Source: Doryteuthis pealeii (lineage: Eukaryota > Mollusca > Cephalopoda > Myopsida > Loliginidae). From it: a stretch of 64,000 bases of DNA. A model generated the notes under the pieces. The model made no database searches, had not been told where the DNA came from, and was given only the letters and a program-made list of their open reading frames with translations. The first letter of the stretch is position 1; each line of letters opens with the position of its first letter. Position numbers and translations under genes: made by a program. Of this stretch, positions 43,437-54,700 are shown piece after piece. The DNA is taken from contig CM042152.1 in NCBI GenBank assembly GCA_023376005.1, positions 76,252,012 to 76,316,011 on the forward strand, read 5' to 3'.

Positions 43437-43845
43437 GTTGAAAATGGAAATGAATCCGACAATATGTTGAAAGTATAAATAAAGGAAAGAAAATGTTGAA
43501 TGGATAAAATTGATTTAATAAGAGTTTACTAACACATGTTTCGTCCAGGAGTTTGTTCATGTACACATGTATTCTATCTATTATTATTTTAAATATAAAA
43601 TTAAATAATAATGATAGAAAATTATAAAATCTTTAAGCATACAAAGAATAACATCCTTCATTAGAGTAAAATGTTTGATATTTGAAGTTAAAACGGTCAA
43701 AATACAGAGAATTTTGAAGTGTTCGAAAAAATAATTTTTTTAAATTATTTGAGAGACGCTCCACAGCTGGAGAAAACAGTGATGTTTGTGTGATGGTTAT
43801 GGTTAGAGAATATTTGGGGGGAGGGAGTGATATATATATATATAT
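43358..43845 (-). mobile_element. Hammerhead element, minus strand, between microsatellites
   Basis: (TA)n and (GT)n (43358-43433) lie on the 3' side and (TA)n (about 43831-43845) on the 5' side. Minus strand: hammerhead at 43525-43660, then a tail with CATATTGTCGGATTCATTTCC, matching the tails near 21 kb and 17.1 kb. Confidence 0.6.
43525..43660 (-). ncRNA. Hammerhead-like motif with long stem II insert
   Basis: Stem I UUUACU/AGUAAA (6 bp), core CUAAUGA (G5 changed), a ~100-nt stem II region with its own CTATCATTATTATT hairpin, GAAA, stem III ACA/UGU, U17. Stem I is excellent but the core is defective and the base of stem II is unclear. Confidence 0.45.
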
Positions 43846-44199
43846 CAAGAAACAATGAGGGGGGAATTGAAAGCCAGATAAAAATCACAAAACATTAAAA
43901 TTCTTTATGTAGAGATAGAGCACAAGAAAGATAAAAGAAAGGATATAATTGAAAATGTTTGTGCCTAGCCTATTATTTTCTTGAATGCAAAACCAATTCA
44001 CATGTTTATATAAAATTTAGATAAAATCAAGGACAGCAAGTAAGATTGAAAGTGATAAGGGAGAAAATGGGAAGATACAGGCAAATCAGATAATGGATAA
44101 CCTTAGTTATCAACACCTGTCAAACTTCCACAGGTTCAATCAATAAGTATTTTGTTGTTGTTGGGACTTTTGGGTTTTCTTTTTTTTTTGTGAGAGGGG

Positions 44200-44690
44200 T
44201 GGGGCCTGATTAGCTCAGTCAATAGTGTATTTATATTTACCAACCCCTCCGCACGAGCAGGATGCGACACAAGGTCAATTTCTTAAGCGGAGTACAACAG
44301 GTTTGAATTCAGAGTTTTCCTTCTCCTAGACCGGTTGCCTAACCAAGGTTAAAGAGCCCAGTCTGTCCTACTATTTACCCATAGCTGGAGGGAGAGTAGG
44401 ATTCATACCTTTCCCAAGGGTATTAGCACTAAGTGAAATAATTGCCACATCCAGGATTTGAACTCGGGTCGACGAGTCCATTTCCCATGACTTTAACCAT
44501 TACACCACGTGCTTCCTTCAATAGTGTATATGCCTAGGAATCACAAGATTATGTGTTTGATATAAGTCTTAATCAAATCAGTGCATGAGTAGCACGCTTG
44601 GGTAATCTGATCTGTGTGGTAAAGCATCTGGGAGATGATGGTAGGTGTGGCGCTCCACTGATACCAACAATAGACCACTCAACAGACTTT
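44200..44690 (+). repeat. SINE-B split by SINE-A
   Basis: The SINE-B head GATTAGCTCAGTCAATAGTG is interrupted at 44230 and resumes at 44518, continuing to CACTCAACAGACTTTAC. The insertion is within the A-box region. Confidence 0.75.
44231..44517 (-). mobile_element. SINE-A insertion with 12-bp target duplication
   Basis: TCAATAGTGTAT occurs at 44219-44230 and again at 44518-44529. The SINE is nearly full length: tail ACCAACCCCTCCGCACGAGC, body, and head ending TTACACCACGTGCTTCC. Head on the minus strand carries both Pol III boxes. Confidence 0.9.
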
Positions 44691-44711
44691 ACTACTACTA
44701 AAGAAAGAAAC

Positions 44712-45605
44712 ACAAGATGGTTAACAACCATATGAAAATCTGATATCTCTGATCAAATAATATGGGAATTCTTCCAAGCTGTAGCCGTGTCAGCACTATT
44801 GTATGGTTGCACCACTTGGAATTTAACAAAATGCATGGAGAAAAAATGTTCTATGTGGGAACTACACGAGGATGCTGAGTCCTGTTTTTAAAAAATCCTG
44901 GAAGCAGCATCCTACAAAATAGCAGCTGTATGGCCCAGGGCTTGACATTAATGCCGTCCTGTCATACTGGGGATGGCGTTAAAATTACATCCGGGATGAT
45001 CAATTCGTCATCTGGGACAGTTTGCGGGGACGGTAAAATTTTTTCATAAAAGCTAGAACTACATTCCAGTGATTTTCAAATGCTGATCTCAAAATGAGGC
45101 TATGGAACCGCAGGTCTATTCTCAAAGCCATGTAATGAATAATGGTGGAGGGAGATAGTTTAAAAGGATCGAATTATGTACTACTAATCCTTCTCAGGGT
45201 AACTTAAAGTAAAAAAGTTTGTTTTTTTTTTTTTTTAGCTCAAAACACACTAGGAAATGGATTTTTTGTCCAAATATCCAGAATTATCACTGCTTCAGCT
45301 TTTCTTAATGTTTTATTACATGTTATGCTACTGATGACTGACAAGTATAGATGATGCTAATGAATTAAACAAAAATATTTTGATTTCGGGACGGTTGATA
45401 ATTTTTGTTTGGGACGGTTGATAATTTTTGTTTGGGACGGTCATGAAAAAAGTTAGTGTCGGGGCCTGGTATGGCCACTAACATCCCATCACACAAACTA
45501 TTCAAGACATGCTGGGCATTGCTGGAAAAGTAACAAGGAAATCATAAGTGACGTTCTCCTATGGACCCCTACACTGGACACGTTGTAGAATGCAGGTGGA
45601 CTTTG
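44712..45605 (+). pseudogene. LINE C-terminal fragment interrupted by a hAT MITE
   Basis: Plus-strand text reads, across breaks, FFQAVAVSALLYGCTTWNLT, then MEKK-like and IAAVW before 44927. After the MITE it resumes near 45469 with ATGGCCACTAACATCCC and RHAGHCWKS, ISDVLLWTPTL. These match the LINE C-terminus at 6182-6442. Degenerate. Confidence 0.65.
44936..45468. mobile_element. hAT-type MITE, copy 1 (533 bp)
   Basis: Termini CAGGGCTTGACATTAA and, inverted, CAGGCCCCGACACTAA. Perfect 8-bp target duplication GTATGGCC at 44928-44935 and 45469-45476. GGGACGG-type subterminal repeats lie near both ends, with a local tandem duplication of GGGACGGTTGATAATTTTTG at the right. Non-coding, so mobilised in trans if at all. 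Confidence 0.92.
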
Positions 45606-45631
45606 ATAAAAGACAACAAACACTTATATAT

Positions 45632-45859
45632 GAAAAGGTGGTGTAATGGTTACCGTCGTAGAAATGGACACAGTGAGACAAGTTTAAATCCTGGATGAGG
45701 CTGTTTGCATTTCACATAGCACTAATAATCTTGGGAAAGGTATGAATCCAACTATTCTCCCTCTAGCTATGGTTAAATAATAAGGCAGACTGGGATCTCT
45801 AGCCTTGGTTAGGCAACCAGTCTAAGAGAATGAAAGCTCTGTTAAACTCTGCAGAGAAG
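45632..45859 (+). repeat. SINE-A copy
   Basis: AAGGTGGTGTAATGGTTACC head, body CCAACTATTCTCCCTCTAGC, and end AAACTCTGCAGAG. Confidence 0.75.
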
Positions 45860-46604
45860 AGCTGATATTTTCTACTAAAACTGACACTTAAACTTCAAAC
45901 TGTGGGACCGGGTAAGTTGTTCATCTCACCATGTGTCATGGTCAAATTTCTTCTCCAAGCTGTCTTCTTTCCACAATAAATAATATGAGGTCATACCCTG
46001 ACCTTACTGACTAAGGGGACTAATTATGAATCTTATTTTAGGGTACCGCTGACTCCTCCTTGATTGAGTATTTAACTGTAGCAAGCATGCTTGGGGTAAA
46101 CTTGTGGGTGCTTTACTCTAGTGTGATTGCACTTTGGCGAGCTCCTGTGAGGTCCAGCTTTACTCCTATTTGTATTGGTCAATACAGGAGGTGAAGGAGA
46201 TGATAGTTTGGATGTGTCCATTAACAAATAATATGGAATGGTTGGCATGTTATCAACTATGCTGTTGGTGTATCTGGGACATAATTGATTTTTGTGTCAT
46301 ACACAGAATTGATTTCCAACTGGCACATCATAGATGAACTGTCAGTGGTTTTATTTAATGCATGGTAGAACTGATATCTTCTACCAAAACAGACACTTAA
46401 ACTTCAAACTGTGTGGGACCAGATAAATTGTTCATCTCACCATGTATCATAGCAGCCTTTCTCCTCCAAGCTGTTTTCTTTCCACAATGCATCACAACTG
46501 AACAAGAGGTCACTCTCTGACCTTACTGACCAAGGGGCGCAACTGGATCTTTAGAGAGACCCAAACAGTTATCATCATAGGAAATGGACTCAGCGACCAA
46601 CTGC
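45860..46604. other. Non-coding; contains a short internal duplication
   Basis: GATATTTTCTACTAAAACTGACACTTAAACTTC with the following ~140 bp (about 45854-46020) recurs with changes at about 46372-46545 (GACCTTACTGACYAAGGGG). No gene. Confidence 0.45.
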
Positions 46605-46797
46605 AGTGTTACAATTCTGGAGATCTAGGGAGTGTGAAGTACCCATTCATCACCATTACTCCCAGGTCCACTCTGACCCGGAGTCATACTACCTGTTAGG
46701 ATCCCATCTATGGGTTAAATAGAAAAATGAGTTTTAAGATGTGTTTAAAAAAAAAAAAAACAACATATTTTCAATACCCGTTAAAAATTTTAATGTC
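46605..46797 (-). repeat. Repeat family D fragment
   Basis: ACTCCCAGGTCCACTCTGACC and GGATCCCATCTATGGGTTAA are inverted matches to 37280-37350. Confidence 0.65.
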
Positions 46798-46856
46798 ATA
46801 TCCAGGACACTCTAGTTGAATTGTTTACATATATAGGATGGTATATATCTACCAAC

Positions 46857-47412
46857 CAGGGCTTGACATTAATGTTGTCCCGTCGTCCCGGGGACGATAA
46901 AAATTACATCCGGGACGATCAATACGTCATTCGGGACAGTTTGCCGGGGACGGTAAAAGATTTTCCTAAAAGTTAGTACTACATTCCAATATTGGCTGTC
47001 CAGTGATTGCTCAAATGCTGACCTCAAAATGAGGCTACGGCACCACAGGTCTATTCTCAAAACCATGTAATGAATAATGGTGGAGGGAGATAGTTTAAAA
47101 GGACCGAATTACTAACCCTACTCAGGGTAACTTAAAGTAAAAAAAAGTATATTTTTAGCTCAAAACACACTAGGAAATGGATTTTTTTTGTCCAAATATT
47201 CAGAATTATCACTGCTTCAGCTTTTCTTAATGTTTTATTACATGTTATTATGCTACTGATGACTGACAAGTATAGATGATGCTAATGAATTAAACAAAAA
47301 TATTTTGATTTTGGGACGGTCCAAACCCCATTCGGGACGGTCCAAACCCCATTCGGGACGGTTGATCATTTTTGTTCAGGACGGTCATGAAAAAAGTTAG
47401 TGTCAGGGCCTG
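46857..47412. mobile_element. hAT-type MITE, copy 2 (556 bp)
   Basis: Perfect 8-bp target duplication CTACCAAC at 46849-46856 and 47413-47420. Termini as in copy 1. The right subterminal region has two tandem GGGACGGTCCAAACCCCATTC units plus further GGGACGG. The target is the 3' tail of the adjacent SINE-A. Confidence 0.92.
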
Positions 47413-47413
47413 C

Positions 47414-47708
47414 TACCAACCCTTCTGCACAAATAGGATGTGACACATGGTCAATATCTTAAGCAGAGTTTAACAGGTTTGAATAAAGAGTTTTCCTTCT
47501 AGACCGATTGCCTTACCAAGGTTAAAGCGCCCAGTCTGCCCCACTGAACATATATCTATACACATAGCTAGAAGGAGAATAGTTGAATGTTTACCTTTAC
47601 CACATGTATAAGCACTATGTGAAATGCAAATAGTTCATCCAGGATTTGAACTTTTCTTACCATGTCCATTTCCTACAACGGTAACCATTACACCAGGTGC
47701 CTCTACAT
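47414..47708 (-). repeat. SINE-A copy
   Basis: The tail ACCAACCCTTCTGCAC abuts hAT copy 2. The head ends GTAACCATTACACCAGGTGCC. Confidence 0.75.
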
Positions 47709-47744
47709 ATACCATCCTATACAAAATTCTATAGTGGATTCCGA

Positions 47745-47835
47745 TGAGTTATCATCAATGGGGTAGCTTGTTTTCTGCAGATTAGTCATGGTTCTGCCTA
47801 TCAAATAATCCATTATATGCTAGACTTCCATAAAA
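47745..47835 (+). pseudogene. Mariner-like transposase HTH fragment
   Basis: The plus-strand frame gives VACFLQISHGSAYQIIHYML then DFHKTR, the second helix-turn-helix region of mariner-family transposases. Similar text in another frame state lies at about 61400-61500 (minus). Isolated and truncated. Confidence 0.6.
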
Positions 47836-48449
47836 CAAGAGTGCAAATAATTTTTGACTCTCCCTTGTACAATATCTGTAGCAAATATAAATCTATCAGG
47901 ATTTAAGATGATCCCATAACAATCACAAAGACCATCTGCAGTCCGGGAAGAAACTGTTTTCAAGATTATCTACCAAGAATTGTTATGTTAGTAATAATCT
48001 TATCCAATATTGTTATTTCTATGGTAATGTACAAAAACAAAGTTTCCTTATTGAACTATTTAACCCTGTATGCACGGCTTAGAAGACGTCAATCACATCC
48101 TCTGCAGAGAGGTAATCGCCCCCCCCCCACTATTCCCCCAAATAGGTGTCCTGGGTATGAAATTAAGCTGCATCCAATATTGAGGCTACACTTTTGCTCT
48201 GGGAAGTGTGGGATAGCCCATTGATTGTCATTACTCCTAGGTTGACTCTGACATAAAATAGTTAGGGTCACATCTGTATGTTTAAATATAACAGTGAGGA
48301 AATTATTATTATTATTAGTAGTAGTAGTAGTTACTTGAAACTATATAACTGCTTACAAATTATTGGTGTTAGACAGGAATACTTGAAACCATATAACTGT
48401 GCAAGTTAGACAAGAGACAATTAACAATTAGACAATTGACTATTGAGCA

Positions 48450-48562
48450 AAGGATAATTGACAATTAGGCAAAGGATAATTGACAATTAGGCAAAGGATA
48501 ATTGACAATTAGGCAAAGGATAATTGACAATTAGGGAAAGGATAATTGACAAATAGGCAATG
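48450..48562. repeat. 22-bp tandem repeat, about five units
   Basis: AGGCAAAGGATAATTGACAATT repeated with minor variation. Confidence 0.9.
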
Positions 48563-48822
48563 GAAATTAAACTTAACTGGCAAGAAGAGATAATTAAGAT
48601 ATATCTATACCCATATAAAAATGCAAAGTGTATCAATATATTCTAACTTTTCAGAATGCACACAGATATTACACTCTGATCTTACTAGTAGAGATTTATA
48701 CATTTCTCCATGGAATCAAAATATCCTACAAGGCCATTTGGTCAGGGCAGTGGAATTATTTTCATTTTTTGAAAATTTCACAGTATAACATGATAATTTA
48801 TATGTTATATTCACATTAGTGA

Positions 48823-49075
48823 AAGGGGTGTTTGTAGTGTAATGGTTATTGTCATAACAAATAGACACAGGATTAAGTTTTTTGCATTTCATATAGTGCT
48901 AATACCCTTGAGAAAGGTATGCATCCAACTATTCTCCCTCCAGCTATGGGTAAATAGTAGGGCACATTGGGCTCTTTCACCTTGGAATGGCAACTGGTGT
49001 AGGAGAAGGAAAACTCTGAATTCTAACCTGTTAAACTCCACTATAAAATTGACCTGCAGAGGGGTTGGGTAATTA
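48823..49075 (+). repeat. SINE-A copy
   Basis: TTTGTAGTGTAATGGTTATTG head, CCCTTGAGAAAGGTATGCATC body, and GCAGAGGGGTTGGGTAA tail. Confidence 0.75.
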
Positions 49076-49135
49076 CATATATTTGTGAAAGCTCATGCCA
49101 AAAAAGAATTTGCACTAGAAAAAAAAGTACCTACA

Positions 49136-49668
49136 GCAGGGTTTGACAATAACGCCATCCGGGGACGATAAAAATTACATCCAGGATGATCAATACGTCA
49201 TCCGGGACAGTTTGCCGGGGACAGTAAAAAAATTTTCCTAAGAGTTAGTACTACATTCCAATAATGGCCATCCAGTGATTGCCCGAATGCTGACCTCAAA
49301 ATGAGGCTACGGCACTGCAGGTCTATTCTCAAAGCCATGTAATGAATAATGGTGGAGGGAGATAGTTTAAAAGGACCGAATTATGTACTACTAACCCTAC
49401 TCAGGGTAACTTAAAGTAAAAAAAAAGTATTTTTTAGCTCAAAACACACTAGGAAATGGATTTTTGTCCAAGTATCCAGAATTATCACTGCTTCAGCTTT
49501 TCTTAATGTTTTATTACATGTTTTTTATGCTACTGATGACTGACAAGTATAGATGATGCTAATGAATTAAACAAAAATATTTTGATTTCGGGACGGTCCA
49601 AACCCCATTCGGGACGGTTGATAATTTTTGTTTGGGACAGTCATGAAAAAAGTTAGTGTCGGTGCCTG
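49136..49668. mobile_element. hAT-type MITE, copy 3 (533 bp)
   Basis: Perfect 8-bp target duplication ACCTACAG at 49128-49135 and 49669-49676. Terminus CAGGGTTTGACAATAAC on the left and, inverted, CAGGCACCGACACTAAC on the right. Interior closely matches copies 1 and 2. Non-coding. Confidence 0.92.
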
Positions 49669-49743
49669 ACCTACAGTCAGCTGTTTGTAAACACTTTAGT
49701 TTTGTTTTTTGTCATGAGTTTTAATCAATTACAACAAATTAAA

Positions 49744-49985
49744 CTGCATCTAATGGTTCCAATTCTGGAGCTCTGGGGAGTGTGGAGTACCCCTACATCA
49801 CTATTACTCCCCAGTTCACTCTGACCCAAAGTGGTAGTACCTTTTAGGTTCTATCTATGGGCCAAACAGAAAAAAAATTAGTTTAAAATAAGAATGTTCA
49901 ATACTCATCAAAAATGAATAAAACAGTGTCTTCGGCATGAAATAACCCAACAAGGCTTGACATGCTGTAAAATCCAACCAACCAA
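49744..49985 (-). repeat. Repeat family D copy
   Basis: GGCATGAAATAACCCAACAAGG and CTTGACATGCTGTAAAATCC at its end (minus-strand start), with CCCAGTTCACTCTGACCC inside. Confidence 0.65.
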
Positions 49986-50401
49986 CCATCATACACACAC
50001 TCATATTCACAAGAAAAAATATTCACTGCTAATAATTCATTCTTAAATTGCCCCCCTTTAAATTCAAACTGCCTCCACCCCCACCCCCAACATCGGGAAC
50101 CTTGGCTTTACATTAACAACAGATGGGAAATATACATCTGTTGGTAAGTTGGATTTTTACATCTGTTAATGTATTATAAAAGATGATTGTGAAAAAGTGT
50201 GTGGTGCAAAATAAGAAGTTTTTGTGGTACTGATAAAACTGCACCAACAAGAGCATCAAATTTTAAACGACACTTGCAGTGTTGGCAGCGATAAAATGCC
50301 TGGTGTTGTATATCGAGTGGTTTCAATCAATATAGGAAACATATATTCATTCCTATACTGATATATAAATAAAGGTGTCTGTGTTGTAGATTTTATATAC
50401 A

Positions 50402-50500
50402 AGCTCCATCGTGAAGAAATGGTTAACAAGCTAGTCTCAAAGGTCCATCACTACTGAATAGCAAGTTCAATCCTTGCTGGATGACCCATAAAAAAATACA
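50402..50500 (+). repeat. SINE-E head
   Basis: GAAATGGTTAACAAGCTAGTC and GCAAGTTCAATCCTTGCTGG. Confidence 0.5.
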
Positions 50501-50639
50501 TACGTAAAAACATTGTAAATTATTATTAAACAGCTCCTTCGATGTTTCTTCTGTTTATTAATGTACATCATATCATGTTGAGTAAGGAAGAAGGGGAGGG
50601 AGGAGGAGCTCTTAAAGTAGTTTGGACTAACAAGAAAAG

Positions 50640-51155
50640 AGCCCTTTTAATTTGAATTTAGAGTTTTCCTTCTCCTAGACCGGTTGCCATAGCAATGTTA
50701 ATGAGCTAAGTCTGCCCTACTATCTACCCATAGGAGGCACATCATGTACCGTCATAGGGAATGGACACAACACGACAAGTTCAAATCCTGGAGAAGGGCG
50801 TTTGCATTTCACAGTGTTAATATCCTTGGGGAAATTATATATCCAACTATTCTCCCTCTAGCTATAGATAAATAGTAGGGTAGACTGGGCTCTTTAACCT
50901 TGGTTAGGCAACCAGTCTATGAGAAGGAAAACTCTGAATACAAACCTGTTAAACACTGCTTAAGTTGATCTTGTGTCACATCCTGCTCATGTGGAGGGGT
51001 TGGTAAACATTATCTACCCATAGCTGGAGGGAGGATATTTGGATTCGTACCTTTTCAAAGGGTATTAGTGCTATGTGAAATGCAAACAGTCTCATCCAGT
51101 ATTTGAACTCATCTAGCCATGTCTATTTCCTATAACAGTAACCACTGCACCACAC
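50640..51155 (-). repeat. SINE-A hosting a second SINE-A
   Basis: The minus-strand element is split at CTACCCATAG (50733/51011) and resumes after the inner copy, ending CACTGCACCACACCTCC. Confidence 0.8.
50734..51010 (+). mobile_element. SINE-A insertion with 13-bp target duplication
   Basis: TATCTACCCATAG lies at 50721-50733 and 51011-51023. The inner element starts GAGGCACATCATGTACCGTC and ends GGAGGGGTTGGTAAACAT, so its exact 3' terminus is defined. It shows the family retroposes as a ~277-bp unit without a long poly-A. Confidence 0.9.
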
Positions 51156-51191
51156 CTCCAACTTAAATATGACTTAATATCCTCAAAGAAA

Positions 51192-51431
51192 GTATAGTCG
51201 GTGAAGTGAACTATTGTCAGTATCAGCTGGACAATGAGGGAGTCTATCCCTTTTTCCTTAGCACTAGACTAGGGAAATTGTTTTTGTGTCTGAGATGGAG
51301 CGCTACACCTACCATCAGGCTCCCCACTTTACCACTGTGCTACTCATCTGCTGAGTTGTCAAAGGACTCGTATCAAACCCGGAACCTTGTAATTCCTAGG
51401 CGGATGCTCTACTGACTGAGCTAAACCAGCC
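51192..51431 (-). repeat. SINE-B copy
   Basis: The head GGTTTAGCTCAGTCAGTAG with GGGTTTGATACGAG is followed by the body and the 3' end TTCACTTCACCGACTATAC. Confidence 0.8.
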
Positions 51432-51483
51432 CCTTACCTTGTGTTAATCCAGTCTGGTAGGAGGTCAGGAAAAATAATATTTT

Positions 51484-51600
51484 AGACGTCTCGTCATGGT
51501 TTAATGGTTAGCAATCTAGTCTCACTGCTAAAAAACAAGTTCAACCCTGGATGTTTCATACTTGTAACAAATCCTACCTGTAGGACAAATATTCTTTTAT
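51484..51600 (+). repeat. SINE-E head
   Basis: TCATGGTTTAATGGTTAGCAA (A box) and AAGTTCAACCCTGG (B box). Confidence 0.5.
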
Positions 51601-51793
51601 ATATGCAAAAAAAAAACTCTTTAAAAAATAACTACAGAAAAAATGTAACTATAAATGTGCAATGAATGCAATTCCCTAACCTCTAGGCATGAAATAACCT
51701 CAGACAGGTTAACATGCAGTTAAAAATCAATCAATCATAAAGACAAATTTGACACAATGTTGGTTTCATATACGGTTCCCATATACATGTAAG

Positions 51794-51945
51794 TAAAAGT
51801 TGGCGGAATGAACTATTGTCAGTATCAGCAGGACTGAGAGGGAGTCTGTCCCCTTTTCGCTAGCGCTAGACTGGGGAGAGTGTTTTTACATCTGAGTTGG
51901 AGCACCATACCTACTATCAGCTCCACACTTTACCGCGTGTAAAAC
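51794..51945 (-). repeat. SINE-B, 3' half
   Basis: It matches SINE-B from GGTAAAGTGTGGAGCTG to the end GCCAACTTTTAC. tRNA head missing. Confidence 0.7.
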
Positions 51946-51999
51946 AGAACAAAAAATTGCCCATATCCCATGGCCAGTGTAAAGAGTACTCCTAAACTC

Positions 52000-54700
52000 C
52001 TTTGACAGAGGAATGGGAAAAGTACCGATTCGAGGTTCGAATTCTTAGTATCAGAATATGAGAATCAATTTTTTCTTCCTCACATCCCAAGGGTTGAGGG
52101 GGGGGGGTAACAGGTATTTAGATGCCATCCCAAAGCAAACCAAACGGAGAGGGTAAGGTAGCGCCGCATTATACTTGAATGATCCTAGGCTGAGTGTACA
52201 GATACACCTGCTAATGAATCTAAATGCACCAAAATATCGTGGAGGCAGCGAGGGAAACGTTTTTCTTTTTTTTTTTTTTTTTTTTTTTTTTTGACCCTCA
52301 TCGGACACGAGTTAACTTTCGTTATTTTAGACCCTTGAATCGAAAATTATATAGAATTATTATTTATTGCTTAATTAAGAAAATTATGTATAGATTTTAT
52401 GATGCTTAAAAAATCTGAACCGAGGGAGGACATTTGTGACTAAGGATTTTTTTTTATTTTTTTTTTTAGATAATCAATTTTGCGACAAGTTGAGAAAAAT
52501 AATTTTCAGCGTATTTTTCTCGATATCTTAATTTTATTTATCTTATTCTATTTTACTTTACCATAAAAATGTTTTGATAAAACTTTAGTCACTAGAAAAA
52601 AAAGGTTTCATATCTAATTTTATATATGAAATGAATTATGTATGTTCACCCCAACATTAACGACAAGGTTGCAAATATAGGGTAAAAGATTCTTTTAAAA
52701 AGAAAAGGTAAAATAATTTAAGATGATTCTTCATTATCAACTGAATAAAACAGATAAAAATGATTTTTTTAAGAAAAGTCGACACTTTTTCATATTTTTG
52801 TCCTTTGTGTTTGCTTTAAATATGAGGATCTCAAAAAAAATTTACCAACACTTTTAATAATAGTAAAGAAAAAAGAAAAAAAGAAAATGTGTTCCTTTCC
52901 AAATATTCCACAATAATGGAAACACAAATTTAATTCTTTTTTTTTTTAATTTTTCGATTTTATCAAAAACACCAATCCTAGGAATAAATAAAAATCTAAG
53001 CTACAAAGACAAGTTTTGCATGAATAATGAATAATAATTTAATAAATTTAATTTATGAAATAGACATAAAATTAAATGAAAAAAGAAAGTTAATTGTTTC
53101 TCTACTTGTCAAACTTTTATCACATCCGCTTTTTCTTGGAAAAAAAAAGAGTTATAGCCAGACCACACCATACAAGTATCATCATGAAATAATTTTAAAT
53201 CATTAAATTGATTTTCTTGGCCATGGGTTAAGATTATCTACTACTATGCTTTGCAGTATTTTCTTTAAATAAATCAAGTCTTCATGGGTTGAAAAAATAA
53301 TAACAATGTAAGCGAGCCGGGGAGAGATTGAATTTAAAAAAAACTACTTTAATCACGCGCTTTTAATTTTAACTTAACTCTTTCAAATAGGATTTTCTTT
53401 AATATTAAATTTCTCAAAAAAAAAAGAATAAAAAAAGAAAGTGTAACGTGTCTAAAAGCACGAGAATAGGGTAATAAATTTTAGAACAAATTATATTTGA
53501 GACGCGAGTAATTATTTTTTTAAGCTTTGCTCATGTGTGGCACATGGCCGGTTGTTGCGTGAGCAAACTAAGGGGGGGATTCAGTTTTATACTTAATTTT
53601 ATCAAATTGAATAAAAAAAATGAACTTAACAGCAGAAAACTAAATATAATTTTTTTAAATTTAAATTCTAAATTAAAATTATTTTTATTTAATAATAAAT
53701 GATTTACTCTTCTTAGGTTTCATGTATTGTACATAGAAAGAAAACCATTTATGTATAATTAAACAACACACACACAAACAAAAAAACAGGAGCATTTGTC
53801 AAAGTTTTTTTTTTTCTTAAATACATTTTGTTTTTAAAAAATAAAATAAAATCATCTTTGAAAATGTTAGAATAAAAATGCCTTAAAATTGGCATACAAT
53901 AAAAATACAGCACAAATTATATTGATTCCAAACTGCTCATTATTTTTATTATAAATATATAATTTTATATATTTGTCAAAAAAAAAAAAAGACTAATTTG
54001 GGGGGAAGAGGAGGTGCAGTCAGATTGAATCTTCTCCCCATATGTTTTTACTTTTAAATATAACTTAACAAATAAATTTGAAACAATTTCAATTACTTTA
54101 TTTAATTAGTAGATTACTTTTTTGTTTATTTTAATCACAAATACCGTTACCAGGACAAAGCTTAAAATTAAAATAAACGTTAGTTTTGCTTATGAATTAA
54201 ACAAAGAATTGACGCATCCAAAGTTCTTTGTTTTGTTTTCGTTGTTTTTTAATAATTTAACGCAATTTAGCAAATAAAACTTAAACATAAGCAAACAATT
54301 AGCAGAATAAAAATTAAAGATTTTGGTTGTTTTACATTTTTTTAAATAAATAAACACAAATTACTAAATGATATTTAGTAGTTTTTGTTTATTTTGTTTT
54401 GTTTGTTTTTTGTTTGTTTCTTTCATTTATGAAATTAACGTAAAAAAAATTTCATTCATTTTTCCGCATATCAGCTGAAGAAGAAAAATAAATTATATTT
54501 TTAATTTTGACATTAAAAATCACGGAGTTTTAATTAAGCTAAAGTCAATCTTCACTCTTTTGTTTTAAAGAAAAGAAAAGGAAACTGAACTGATGTTGGA
54601 AAAAAAAATTGAAAGAACATGATGGATCAACTCTTTTCTTCATCATCCAATCCATCACCAAACAAAAAAAAAAAAACAAACAAACAATAAACATCTGCTT
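52000..54700. other. Low-repeat AT-rich region, no gene recognised
   Basis: A poly-T run lies at 52267-52291. The sequence lacks the SINE, LINE and MITE words found elsewhere and has no frame with coding character. It may be intron or intergenic DNA of a host gene whose promoter-like patch lies at 54.7-55.2 kb. Confidence 0.4.

Noticed and set aside
24270..51600. Possible genuine tRNA genes
   Set aside because: All tRNA-like A/B-box pairs found are heads of SINE copies, followed by SINE bodies and lacking complete cloverleafs.
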